A stretch of 16,606 nt of DNA, from assembly GCA_021151835.1 (NCBI GenBank), contig JAGKWO010000064.1, positions 1-16,606 of the forward strand, read 5' to 3'. The notes beneath the pieces are model-generated. The model was not told the origin of the DNA. It made no database searches and saw nothing but the letters and a program-made list of their open reading frames with translations. The translations under genes were made by a program, and so were the position numbers. Origin of the DNA: Gammaproteobacteria bacterium. Its GTDB lineage: Bacteria > Pseudomonadota > Gammaproteobacteria > Pseudomonadales > Cellvibrionaceae. Below are positions 6,704 through 15,351 of the stretch, piece by piece (positions within the stretch are counted from its first letter, which is position 1; each line of letters starts with the position of its first letter).

Positions 6704-8788
6704 ATGGCGGGTAACTCAGTTTGGTATGCGGGTCAATGTGTCAAAAGACACGATCTAAACGTGACAGTTAAGGTTATTGCTAAACGCTCTGAAGAGGGGT
6801 GGTCTTTTATTGAAAATGCAAAAAACTGGTTTCCCAAAACTGGAGAGCTTGAGATTCGTTTAGCATCAGCTGCCGAACGACAAATAAATGACTGGGTCAT
6901 GTTCCAAGTTACCCCCAAGGGTAAAGACAGATGGAAAGCTTCCACATATCGCAACTTGGCTCCATATTTAGATCTGAACGAATCAAAAGATCTAGCAACA
7001 CTGAAAATGCTATTAACAGTAGATGGTATCGTTACTCCCGACCATTCAGGATTTTGGATGATCCGCTATTGCGAGGATCGTGTCATTTTACTCGACTTAA
7101 TGTATTGCTCTGATGGTCGTTACAGGATCTCACCAGGAGACAACTTCTGCGTATATCGTTACGAGTTGGAATCGATTCATGTCATTCCAAATGAATCAGA
7201 CCGGATGAATTTCTATGAATTAAAGCGGAGCATTGAATGCTTAGAGAAAATTGATTGGTCCCCCGATGGTGATTTTATCAAGCGACTTATCCGTGCAATG
7301 ACAGGGGCACATGATACGGGCTTTGAACTTATCGTGAAATGGCTAAAGCGTCACGCAGATAGTGAAACTGGACAAGTAAGTCTTAGTCCTGAGGACAGGT
7401 TAGCCGCCTTGCAAGCTGCTCGGTCAGGTGACTTGGCCAAACATCTCATCGCAGAAAAAAAATTATTTAGCGAGTTATTTCAAATATTAATGGCGGATGT
7501 GAGAGTAAGGACTGAGCTAGATAAAAAGATTCAATTAATAGCTGAAAACGAGCGCCATACTATTCGCGCCGAAATAAATAAAAAATTTGAAGCTGAAAAC
7601 CTCATGCTTCAAGAACGGAAAATAGCAGACATCAACGATAAGCTTATAGCTTTAGAAATCCAGTTGCGAAACGAACTTCATGAAAAAATTGAGCTGGAGA
7701 AAATTAATAGCTTTATAGCTATGGAAGAAGAGCTCGCATCGCGGCAGTTAGTGCTACAAAAGGAACTGGAAAGCCAACTGACCAATTTACAGAATGAGAT
7801 AAATAATTTCGACAGGTTATCAATATCCCGTAAGAATGATCTTGAGTCGGTCGAAAAGCAAATATCCGATAAAAATAAAATTTTACAAAACCTTAATGTC
7901 CAAAAAATGGAAATAACCCTTGAAATAAAAAATCTTCAAGAAGAGGCTTTGTTATTGAACATCCCTAAAAGTGTTCGTCTCGAATGCGCGTTAAAATTCA
8001 ATCACAGCCAAGAAGCTTTAACACTCAATAAGCATGATTTAAAGAGAAAAATATTAGGTTGCCCATTACTTTCTAATACTGGCAAACAAAGGATGCAGCA
8101 GGTTATTGCGCTGATGTTGGCAGGTGAAACACCAATATTATATGGTCCTCAAACCCATGACTTCTTAGCAATAGCTGAGACGTTAATATCATCTGGGAAA
8201 TCTGTACGTTTAGAAGCAGATCCAACATTAATCAATTTCGAAGATCTGTGGTTAAGAGCAGGAACACAACTGCCAACTCAACTCACTTATGGCCTAGAAC
8301 TAGTTCAGATTAGAAAGAATGTTACGACAATCGCTGTTATAGAGCGCGCAGATCGATCTGCTGCGCGTTTTTGGACCACTACTTTATCGGATCGAGTAAG
8401 ACGAGGTGGCTTACCAAGACGCTTCCTCATCTGCATAACGGTTGAAAATCACGAATCCGAAGAATCTAAAGCTATTCGAGATCGCCTACCGTTCATTCCA
8501 ATTCAGGATGTTATATCACCTGCGGCCTCAGCAATAGCTCCAATATTCTGGGCGGGAGAAAACGTTACACAATTTGATCCGGGAGATGCTCCTAGTGATC
8601 TTTCACCTGCCACCCCTTTGGTAACCAAATATTGCAATGAGCTGTCAGTGATTAACAGTCAGCGGTTGGCGCGCGTAGCGACAGAATGGTTAAATTTAAA
8701 TCCGGCGGAGCAGCTTGATGAATTTCCTGACGCTCTTATTGAAATTTATACAGATAATTCCAAGCACAATCAAATGATAAACGCTTAG
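6704..8788 (+). CDS. druG: Druantia type II DruG: coiled coil plus degenerate AAA
   Basis: This 694-aa protein is in the DruG position. Three regions are visible. Residues 1-110 are strand-rich (VWYAGQCVKRHDLNVTVKVI, then GWSFIENAKNWF, then INDWVMFQVTPKGKDRWKAS) and look like an OB or cold-shock-like fold. Residues about 268-420 form a long Glu/Lys-rich coiled coil. Residues about 440-600 resemble a P-loop ATPase. In that last region the Walker A position reads PILYGPQTHDF (477-487) and lacks the GK[ST] residues. A Walker B-like strand, TTIAVIERAD (541-550), and a possible arginine-rich sensor area (DRVRRGGLPRRF) follow. It is therefore probably a non-hydrolysing AAA-like module used for assembly. 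The start ATG at 6704 has an AGG 13 nt upstream, overlapping the druF stop region. DruE follows after 9 nt. The naming is from context; the domain reading is by eye. Confidence 0.75.
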   Translation: MAGNSVWYAGQCVKRHDLNVTVKVIAKRSEEGWSFIENAKNWFPKTGELEIRLASAAERQINDWVMFQVTPKGKDRWKASTYRNLAPYLDLNESKDLATLKMLLTVDGIVTPDHSGFWMIRYCEDRVILLDLMYCSDGRYRISPGDNFCVYRYELESIHVIPNESDRMNFYELKRSIECLEKIDWSPDGDFIKRLIRAMTGAHDTGFELIVKWLKRHADSETGQVSLSPEDRLAALQAARSGDLAKHLIAEKKLFSELFQILMADVRVRTELDKKIQLIAENERHTIRAEINKKFEAENLMLQERKIADINDKLIALEIQLRNELHEKIELEKINSFIAMEEELASRQLVLQKELESQLTNLQNEINNFDRLSISRKNDLESVEKQISDKNKILQNLNVQKMEITLEIKNLQEEALLLNIPKSVRLECALKFNHSQEALTLNKHDLKRKILGCPLLSNTGKQRMQQVIALMLAGETPILYGPQTHDFLAIAETLISSGKSVRLEADPTLINFEDLWLRAGTQLPTQLTYGLELVQIRKNVTTIAVIERADRSAARFWTTTLSDRVRRGGLPRRFLICITVENHESEESKAIRDRLPFIPIQDVISPAASAIAPIFWAGENVTQFDPGDAPSDLSPATPLVTKYCNELSVINSQRLARVATEWLNLNPAEQLDEFPDALIEIYTDNSKHNQMINA

Positions 8789-8792
8789 GAGG
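8787..8792 (+). promoter_or_regulatory. Strong ribosome-binding site of druE
   Basis: AGGAGG overlaps the druG stop codon (TAG 8786-8788) and lies 5 nt before a GTG. It fixes the druE start at 8798 and makes translational coupling to druG likely. Confidence 0.85.
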
Positions 8793-8797
8793 CGAAA

Positions 8798-11700
8798 GTG
8801 CTAGATCCAATTGGTGGGTTCCGTCGAATTCAAAATTTTATAATTAATTATATTGAAACTAGTTTTCGAATTTCCAATAAGAGCGTGGCGAGCGAACGAC
8901 GCAAGCTACTCGAAACTGTCGACGTGCTTGCAACAGAACCATTTATCGAACCTGTGCTGCGTTACGAACCTTACTCGCAAACTTTAGAGGAATTAGCGCT
9001 GCGTGGGGATGGCCCACTCGCACCTTTAAGTCAGGAAGGTAAAAGAGCCTTTGTCGAATTGGCGCTATCTGGCCTGTTTGAGGGAGAAAATTGCGAAGGC
9101 CACATTACTAGAAAATCCATATATAAACCTTACGACCATCAAATTGTAATGCTTAGTCGGGGGTTGTTGCCCGGCCATCCAGGTATTGTCACTTCACGTA
9201 CCGGTAGCGGAAAAACAGAAAGCTTTATGCTGCCTGTTTTAGCTGCTATTTCAAACGAAGCTGTAACTTGGAGAAAGCCCGCCGCCGACTTTTTAAAGAA
9301 TGCTTGGTGGAATGAAGAAAAAGCTCCATGGTCACCTAAAAGAATTGGAGAAGTTCGCTCCAGCGCTGTTAGATGCCTAGTGATTTACCCAATGAATGCC
9401 TTAGTGGAAGATCAGATGCAACGGTTACGTAAGTCGCTCGACTCTGATGAAGCACGAAAAGTGATGACAGACCGTTTCCAGGGTAATCGGATTTTTTTTG
9501 GACAATACACTAGCTCCACCCCGGTTACGGGATTTGAACATCATCCGAGAATGGCCGAAGACAAAGATGAAAGGCAACGTCGAGCAAGACGCTTAGCTAG
9601 ACTTCGTGAATCCATGAGGTCATTCAAACGCAATCAAGATGCAGCTTTTGCTTTCGATGCTCAAATGGATAATAAAACTCCTCACGATAAAACTCGTTTT
9701 ATCTTTCCTGCTACCGATGGCGGAGAGATGCTTTCAAGATGGGATATGCAGTTCAACCCACCGGATATTCTGATTACTAACGCCTCAATGCTTAGCACAA
9801 TGCTTTCTCGAGAGGTAGAGGAGTCAATTTTTTCTAAAACCCGAGATTGGTTACATAGCGATAACGATGCATATTTTTATTTAGTATTTGATGAGCTTCA
9901 TCTGATTCGCGGATCTGCGGGTACTGAGACGGCATTTCTAGTTAAGACACTTATTCAAAGACTAGGCCTTGAGCACCCAGCGCAGAAACATAAACTACGT
10001 TTACTCGCGTCATCTGCTTCTTTACCTACCGAAGGTGAACAGGGAATTCAATCGTTAACTTATTTGCGAGACTTATTTGCGCCTTACGGTGCCAGTCAAT
10101 ACGCACACGCTCCAGATATTACTGACATCAACTTCTGGCGAGAAAGTATCGTAGTTGGTAAACCATACCTACCACCTTCCTCAATTAACAAGATACAACC
10201 ACAACCTTTTATCCGGTTATACGAAGCAGCTAAGGGAGACAACGAAAGCCTTGTTACTAAAATTTCAGACCCTACATCTTTAAGTCCATTTGTAGAGGAT
10301 GCAGCACGAGCGTTAGGTCTTTCAGAAATCGATCTAGTAGCACAAATTAAGGCATTGGCTGAAAGCGCAGCATCTGAGCTTACCAGAGCGTGTATAGAGG
10401 GCAACGATGTAAGAGCGACATCAGTATCCAATATATGCAAGCGCTTATTTCAAATGGATGGTAGCGATTTGGATAAGGCATTGCGAGGCTTACTTTTGGC
10501 ACGCGCGCTCCCTGAAGCAGGAGTTTGGCCTAGCTCAATCAAAGTTTCATCCACCACTCCAGCCTTTCGCGTGCACACATTTATACGAAATGTTGAAGGA
10601 TTATTTGCCTCTGTTAAGCTCAATGGAACTACGCCATTGTTTGGTGATTTTACTGTAGAGCGAGGTATTACCCACGCAATGCCCAATGAAAATGGCAGCC
10701 ATGGTCGTAGACTTTTTGAATTACTATATTGCGAGGCATGTGGAGACTTACTGATAGGTGGGCAGCGAGGACAAAAGCTTACCAATAGCGACCATACTGA
10801 GCTGTTGCCAATTTCTGTGGATCTTGAAAATTTACCCGAAAAGTTAGGCTCTGAATATTATGACAAAATGTCTCTCGAAGAATTTGCAGTTTTTTGGCCT
10901 TCGCGTGCCGAACCGTCAATTTCCGAACGAGATTACGATTCTTGGGTTGAAGCAAGCCTTAATCCTGAAACGGGGTTGGTGTCAACAAATATTGTTGTAC
11001 CTCCTGGGCATGTTGGTGGATATCTATATCACCAGAAAGATGGGGCGGTGATGCGTAAGGGGAAAATATCAGGGCCTCTTATGGCTCAACCGTTCTGTTG
11101 CCCTAAATGCGGGACTGATTATTCATTCCGTCCGGTATCAAGCCGGTCTCGCTCACCAATTCGTGCATTTCGCACTGGTGTAACAAAAACCTCTCAGTTG
11201 GTAGCAACGGAGCTATTTGAGTTATTGCATGCGATAGGAGCAGATCCTAAAGGGATCGTTTTTTCGGACAGCCGACAAGACGCAGCTAATCAGGCTTTAG
11301 AAATAGAAACGCTTCATTTACGTGATCTTCGACGCGAAATACTTGTGACCGCAGCTAGGCAGCAAGCGAGGAAAGCTAGCGCAGATTGGATTGAAATCGA
11401 TCAACTTCAGAAATTAGTCATTGCGGCTGATGGCAATCAAGATGAAATCGCTAGAATTACAACGAAATTTAGTTTGCAGCATACGTCCGGAGTAACCAAG
11501 AGTAGCGGAAAGGTTCCATTGGGGAAATTATTACAATCTGGAGCGGCAACGGAAATAGGTGCACTAACCTCAGAATTAGTTTCTTTAGGAATTCATCCGT
11601 TTGATAGGATAGGGAAAAAAAGGTATGAGGGGCATTATTGGCCTAACCTTTTTGAAAAGAAAGGAAATGACGTTACCTTTTCAACAAAACTAAATGATTC

Positions 11701-14650
11701 CCAAATCGCTGGGCTTAATAAAGAGATATTAGAGGCCCAATACGAACTAATTGATGACGTAATTTTTGCAAATACATTTTTCGCATTAGAGGAAACTGGT
11801 CTAGCCTACCCTTCAGTTAAAGGCGATGAAAGCAATACGACCGACTTTTTAGATGCTTGGCTGCGCATTTTCGCAGGAGCATACAGAGTATTGGATAATA
11901 AATATGTTCATGGAGACAAATTAATAGAATGGGTTTCAGGCCTAGATGTAAGAAATAAACGAGTGCAACGCTTTGCAAAAGCGATTTTTGGTGCAGATTC
12001 AATTGAAAAGCTAACCGAAGTTCTCCGGAACTTCTCTGAGATTGGCCATCCAAACGGTATGATTCACCTAGGTAAATTATACTTAAAAATAACCAAAGAG
12101 GATGATGATTACTGGCGATGCTCCAATTGTGAAAGAATCCACCTTCATTGGGGTCCTGGAAGGTGTACACGGTGCTGCGAAGGACTGAATCGAGAACCCA
12201 CAGGAAAGGTGATTGAACTATGGCGCAATAACTTTCTGGGAAGCCGCATAGTAAGGGGGCAGGAAGAAGAAGTCGGTAGATTTCGGTTGCGTATAGAAGA
12301 GCTAACGGGTCAAACCGATGATTTTTCGGATCGACTTCGAAAATTTAAGGGTATTTTTGTCGAAGACGAGAGCCAAATTGAAAAAGCAGCTCAAGAAATT
12401 GACATGCTGTCAGTTACTACAACAATGGAGGTGGGTATTGATATTGGGGCGTTGCAAAGCGTGTATCAAGCGAATATGCCTCCTCAACGTTTCAATTACC
12501 AACAAAGAGTTGGCCGGGCAGGGCGAAGAGGCCAAGCATTCTCTTTAGTTATTACCTTCTGTCGCGGTCGCAGTCACGACGCTTACTATTTTGCGCACCC
12601 TCATGCGATCACGGGCGATCCACCACCGCCTCCATTCCTCGCTATAAACCATGACCCTATCCCCCTTCGCTTAGTTCGTAAAAATTGGTTGCATTCGGCG
12701 TTTGCCGTTTTACGTAAACAATGTGCCGAGTCAGGGGAGCAATATCCTGGAGATCGTCTTAAACCTCCAGACGTGCATGGCGAATATGTATCCACCCATG
12801 ATTATTTCTATGATGAGCATTCAAATTGGTCCGCACGTCTATCAGAAGCGTTAAAGTTAAAAATTTCTGAACGAGACGCTTTCATTGATACCGCCTCATT
12901 TGATGAAGCTCAACGTAATCGGTTAAGGAACCAATTGCATGTTAGTAATTTAATAAAAGAAATCGACAGCCTTAAAAAGTTTGCACCAAACTCGTCAATG
13001 GGTCTTGCTAGGTTTTTAGCTGAGTGGGGCCTCCTACCAATGTATGGAATGCCCACTCGAGTTCGAAATTTATACCTTGGTCTCCGTACCACTAATAGCG
13101 GAGATGAGAATGAATATGATTGGTCTATCATGGATCGAGATCTCGATCTGGCAGTTTTTGAATTTTCACCAGGAGCGGTACTAGTTAAAGATAAGCAAAA
13201 ACACAAGGTTGTGGGGTTTTCTGGAGTCTTATCAATCCCCGAAACTTTTAAGAAGACTGATGTATCGATTAAGACCATGTCAGATTGGTGCGAGGCAAAA
13301 ATGTATGTTGCCCTCTGCCAAAGTTGCGGCTCCGCAAAACGTAGTGATGAACAGCCTAAGGATTCTATGCTTTGCGACGATTGTGCTGGTGAGATCACGC
13401 TTGATACCTTTGCCCCATACATTACTCCCGCGGGATTTCGGACGGACTTCAACCCCAAGGATGAGGAGGAATCCTCCGGCATGATGTCTGTACGCAGCAT
13501 GGCAACACTAATGAACACTGGTGCAAATTTGAAGAGCGGCAGCACTACTATATTGCATGGTGCCAGCGTTACAATAATGCAAATGAATGATGGGATCTCG
13601 GATATCGAAGGGAAAGGCCAAGGCTTCGAAATCGAAGAAGCTTTAGATTTAAGTGTTCCGATACCATCAGCATCGAAAAAAAACGTGTCCATTGACGGTT
13701 CTCAAGCATTTGATGCAACTTGGCTAAAAAAAGCACGCAGCAATAATATAGGCCAAATGCGATGGGGCAAGGTAGACAAACCTAGCTCGAACGTTCGCCT
13801 GATTTCATGTAAGCAGACCGAGTCTATTCACCTGCAGCTCGATAAATTTGATCCTCGATTAGATTTATCGCACGTAACTAGAAAAGGCCAGAACGTTAGG
13901 CTACCAGTAAGAGCCGCCGCCATCAGTGCGACACAGATTTTAGTACAACGAGCTGCAATCGAATTAGATGTATCGGCCGAAGAATTTGAGGCGCTGGAGC
14001 CGCGATTGCGCTTTGGAAAGCCGATGCTTCAAATCGCAGATGCACTAATTAATGGTTCTGGGTTGTCGCGTCGTTTGGGGGAAAACTCTATAAAATCTAA
14101 ACGCCCGCAAATTCTCGACATGTTAGATGACATTTTAGTAAATCAAGAGAAGTGGCCGCTGTTAGATTGCTTGAAAACATCGATAGACGGAGATCATGCC
14201 TTACAGTGTCACACTTCTTGTTATAAATGTATTCAACGGTACGGTAATCGACGCTACCATGGCTTACTTGATTGGCGGCTAGGGCTTGCCTACTTAAGAG
14301 CAATGACGACACCTGATTATGCATGTGGGCTTGAAACAACAGATTCGCAATATCCAGAGATCAGAGGCTGGTATGAGCGTGCGCAATGGCTGTCTAGAAG
14401 CCTCGAACAAATGCGTCCCGATTACGTACGGTCAGGGACTTTCAAGCATTCGGGCCTACCATACTTGGATGAAACTATTAACGGTGTAAAAACCAGATAT
14501 GTGTTAACTCACCCACTTTGGAGCCTGGAGTCAAGCATATTGGCCACTATATTACGTGAGGATTGGGACCCTAGTTTACGCTTTTTGGACACTTTCAATT
14601 TAGAGCGACGCCCACTCAGAGCCATGGACTCTCCCCTGTTCCCTCGATGA
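8798..14650 (+). CDS. druE: Large SF2 DNA helicase, Druantia DruE
   Basis: This 1950-aa protein is a superfamily 2 helicase of the very large, Cys-rich, DUF1998-like type and is the core protein shared by all Druantia types. Motif I is TGSGKTE (Lys139), motif II is DELH (365-368) and motif III is SSAS (405-408). After a long insertion, motif V is TTTMEVGIDIG (1207-1217) and motif VI is QQRVGRAGRRG (1235-1245). Cys clusters, probably zinc sites, occur at 645/648, 767-771, 1108/1111 with 1123/1126/1127, 1507/1510 with 1526/1529, and 1804/1808/1811. The last one (CHTSCYKC) is in the DUF1998-like C-terminal part. The N-terminus (LDPIGGFRRIQNFIINYIET) matches the usual start of such defence helicases. 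The GTG start has an AGGAGG 5 nt upstream. It is the last gene of the operon and is followed by a terminator. Helicase identity is certain; DruE as opposed to a DISARM- or Dpd-type relative is decided by neighbours and size. Confidence 0.88.
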   Translation: MLDPIGGFRRIQNFIINYIETSFRISNKSVASERRKLLETVDVLATEPFIEPVLRYEPYSQTLEELALRGDGPLAPLSQEGKRAFVELALSGLFEGENCEGHITRKSIYKPYDHQIVMLSRGLLPGHPGIVTSRTGSGKTESFMLPVLAAISNEAVTWRKPAADFLKNAWWNEEKAPWSPKRIGEVRSSAVRCLVIYPMNALVEDQMQRLRKSLDSDEARKVMTDRFQGNRIFFGQYTSSTPVTGFEHHPRMAEDKDERQRRARRLARLRESMRSFKRNQDAAFAFDAQMDNKTPHDKTRFIFPATDGGEMLSRWDMQFNPPDILITNASMLSTMLSREVEESIFSKTRDWLHSDNDAYFYLVFDELHLIRGSAGTETAFLVKTLIQRLGLEHPAQKHKLRLLASSASLPTEGEQGIQSLTYLRDLFAPYGASQYAHAPDITDINFWRESIVVGKPYLPPSSINKIQPQPFIRLYEAAKGDNESLVTKISDPTSLSPFVEDAARALGLSEIDLVAQIKALAESAASELTRACIEGNDVRATSVSNICKRLFQMDGSDLDKALRGLLLARALPEAGVWPSSIKVSSTTPAFRVHTFIRNVEGLFASVKLNGTTPLFGDFTVERGITHAMPNENGSHGRRLFELLYCEACGDLLIGGQRGQKLTNSDHTELLPISVDLENLPEKLGSEYYDKMSLEEFAVFWPSRAEPSISERDYDSWVEASLNPETGLVSTNIVVPPGHVGGYLYHQKDGAVMRKGKISGPLMAQPFCCPKCGTDYSFRPVSSRSRSPIRAFRTGVTKTSQLVATELFELLHAIGADPKGIVFSDSRQDAANQALEIETLHLRDLRREILVTAARQQARKASADWIEIDQLQKLVIAADGNQDEIARITTKFSLQHTSGVTKSSGKVPLGKLLQSGAATEIGALTSELVSLGIHPFDRIGKKRYEGHYWPNLFEKKGNDVTFSTKLNDSQIAGLNKEILEAQYELIDDVIFANTFFALEETGLAYPSVKGDESNTTDFLDAWLRIFAGAYRVLDNKYVHGDKLIEWVSGLDVRNKRVQRFAKAIFGADSIEKLTEVLRNFSEIGHPNGMIHLGKLYLKITKEDDDYWRCSNCERIHLHWGPGRCTRCCEGLNREPTGKVIELWRNNFLGSRIVRGQEEEVGRFRLRIEELTGQTDDFSDRLRKFKGIFVEDESQIEKAAQEIDMLSVTTTMEVGIDIGALQSVYQANMPPQRFNYQQRVGRAGRRGQAFSLVITFCRGRSHDAYYFAHPHAITGDPPPPPFLAINHDPIPLRLVRKNWLHSAFAVLRKQCAESGEQYPGDRLKPPDVHGEYVSTHDYFYDEHSNWSARLSEALKLKISERDAFIDTASFDEAQRNRLRNQLHVSNLIKEIDSLKKFAPNSSMGLARFLAEWGLLPMYGMPTRVRNLYLGLRTTNSGDENEYDWSIMDRDLDLAVFEFSPGAVLVKDKQKHKVVGFSGVLSIPETFKKTDVSIKTMSDWCEAKMYVALCQSCGSAKRSDEQPKDSMLCDDCAGEITLDTFAPYITPAGFRTDFNPKDEEESSGMMSVRSMATLMNTGANLKSGSTTILHGASVTIMQMNDGISDIEGKGQGFEIEEALDLSVPIPSASKKNVSIDGSQAFDATWLKKARSNNIGQMRWGKVDKPSSNVRLISCKQTESIHLQLDKFDPRLDLSHVTRKGQNVRLPVRAAAISATQILVQRAAIELDVSAEEFEALEPRLRFGKPMLQIADALINGSGLSRRLGENSIKSKRPQILDMLDDILVNQEKWPLLDCLKTSIDGDHALQCHTSCYKCIQRYGNRRYHGLLDWRLGLAYLRAMTTPDYACGLETTDSQYPEIRGWYERAQWLSRSLEQMRPDYVRSGTFKHSGLPYLDETINGVKTRYVLTHPLWSLESSILATILREDWDPSLRFLDTFNLERRPLRAMDSPLFPR

Positions 14651-14662
14651 TTTGATGGCTCA

Positions 14663-14701
14663 AAACAAACAAAACGTTGGCTCTCAACGTTTTGTTTGTT
14701 T
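14663..14701 (+). terminator. Intrinsic terminator of the druMFGE operon
   Basis: A perfect 17-bp stem (14663-14679 with 14685-14701) has a 5-nt loop GCTCT, 12 nt after the druE stop. The 3' arm is T-rich (CGTTTTGTTTGTTT). Because the 5' arm is A-rich it could also work on transcripts from the other side, such as those of the minus-strand repressor gene. Confidence 0.85.
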
Positions 14702-14874
14702 CAGTATAGCTTTTTCACAATACTGTTCGCTGACTACTCAAGCATATTCCGGAGGTAAGTGGCATCGAGGTTTTAAAATTTCCCTCATTTAATGTCCACT
14801 TCTGGCCGAAGGAAGACAATTGCCATATAGATTCTAGAGAAGACTCCAACATAAAACTTTCAAGTAGAGCTTCT
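14702..14874. other. Short intergenic region with small hairpin
   Basis: No gene is seen here. At 14794-14817, GTC-ca-CTTC and GAAG-gaa-GAC flank TGGCC, a weak interrupted hairpin. It looks like a dispersed intergenic repeat rather than a terminator, but this single copy cannot prove that. Confidence 0.3.
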
Positions 14875-15099
14875 TTATTCTTTTACCGAAATACTATTTT
14901 CACTTTCAAATTTAATCTTCTTGGTGGCGATAAACGTATCCTTAATCGCCTGAAGATTCTCAACCCGCGCACTAGGCACCCCATCAAAAGTCTCCATCCT
15001 CTTTATTGTTGAAGCACCCACACCGGATTTCTTCGCTAAGTCCTCGATAGACCAGCGAAGAAAGGCTCTTGCCATGCGGATTTGACCTGAGGTTATCAA
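14875..15099 (-). CDS. Small XRE-type helix-turn-helix regulator
   Basis: This 74-aa protein is almost entirely one Cro/C1-type helix-turn-helix domain. It reads ITSGQIRMARAFLRWSIEDL, then AKKSGVGASTIKRME, where the second block is the turn and recognition helix. A short charged tail (IKFESENSISVKE) follows. The start is TTG at 15099. It gives the usual N-terminus of this family (M-[IM]-T-x-x-Q-[IL]-R-x-A-R-x-x-L-x-W) and has an AGGA at 15110-15113, ten bases upstream. Copies of an AATAGCTAAC-like motif lie over and beyond the start, so it is likely autoregulated and may control the rightward genes. Neighbouring druE is convergent and separated by a terminator, so control of the dru operon is not indicated. 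Family assignment is strong; targets are inferred. Confidence 0.85.
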   Translation of the reverse strand: MITSGQIRMARAFLRWSIEDLAKKSGVGASTIKRMETFDGVPSARVENLQAIKDTFIATKKIKFESENSISVKE

Positions 15100-15209
15100 G
15101 GTTAGCTATTCCTAAATGTGGCCTTAAAAGCTCATTAAAAGTACGAAACAGCTAACCTTATAAACAAAATAGCTTGCTTTATCATTTATATTAGCCATAA
15201 TAGCTAACT
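15099..15209. promoter_or_regulatory. Repeated operator motif around divergent promoters
   Basis: Three copies of one motif are seen: AGGTTAGCTATT (15099-15110, inverted), AACAGCTAACCT (15148-15159) and AATAGCTAACT (15199-15209). A partial fourth copy, AATAGCTTGC, is near 15169. The first and second copies are an 11/12 inverted match. The third overlaps a possible rightward promoter, TTGCTT (15174-15179) with CATAAT (15196-15201), and is itself part of TTAGC-N7-GCTAA. They are probable binding sites for the adjacent repressor. The repeats are seen; the binding is inferred. Confidence 0.6.
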
Positions 15210-15230
15210 AATTAGACATTTAAGCTTACG

Positions 15231-15270
15231 ACCACCTCACCACCGACCAACAAACACCGGCCCACCCACC
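15231..15270 (+). other. C/A-rich, G- and T-poor leader segment
   Basis: Forty bases are built almost only of A and C, with repeated CACC and CCCACCCACC. A CCACCCACC recurs just before the ATG at 15467. As RNA this would be unstructured. It lies between the putative rightward promoter and the first small ORF. Its role is unknown. Confidence 0.3.
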
Positions 15271-15291
15271 TTTAATTAAGAGGGATCTTTT

Positions 15292-15342
15292 ATGCTATCG
15301 CCGCCAAACCAAAGCCCTACCAATGGTTATCCCCCGATATGA
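15292..15342 (+). CDS. Possible 16-codon leader ORF
   Basis: ATG at 15292, preceded by a GAGGGA-like sequence, encodes MLSPPNQSPTNGYPPI. It ends in a 4-nt ATGA overlap with the next ORF. It may be a leader peptide or chance; there is no homology evidence. Confidence 0.2.
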   Translation: MLSPPNQSPTNGYPPI

Positions 15343-15351
15343 AGGATAACC
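15325..15351 (+). repeat. Hairpin enclosing an ATGA stop/start overlap
   Basis: GGTTATCC (15325-15332) is the exact inverse of GGATAACC (15344-15351). The 11-nt loop holds the stop of the 16-codon ORF and the ATG of the 43-codon ORF. It could affect translation of the second ORF. No T-run follows, so it is not a terminator. Confidence 0.45.

Noticed and set aside
12910..13692. 260-codon open frame on the minus strand
   Set aside because: It lies fully inside druE, whose frame carries conserved motifs and Cys pairs in this stretch. The minus-strand product has no recognisable motif.
2863..14650. DISARM (drmMII, drmA, drmB) as the identity of the operon
   Set aside because: There is no separate DUF1998 protein and no phospholipase D-type drmC, and the 864-aa and 694-aa genes do not fit. 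One giant helicase carries all helicase motifs, as in Druantia type II.
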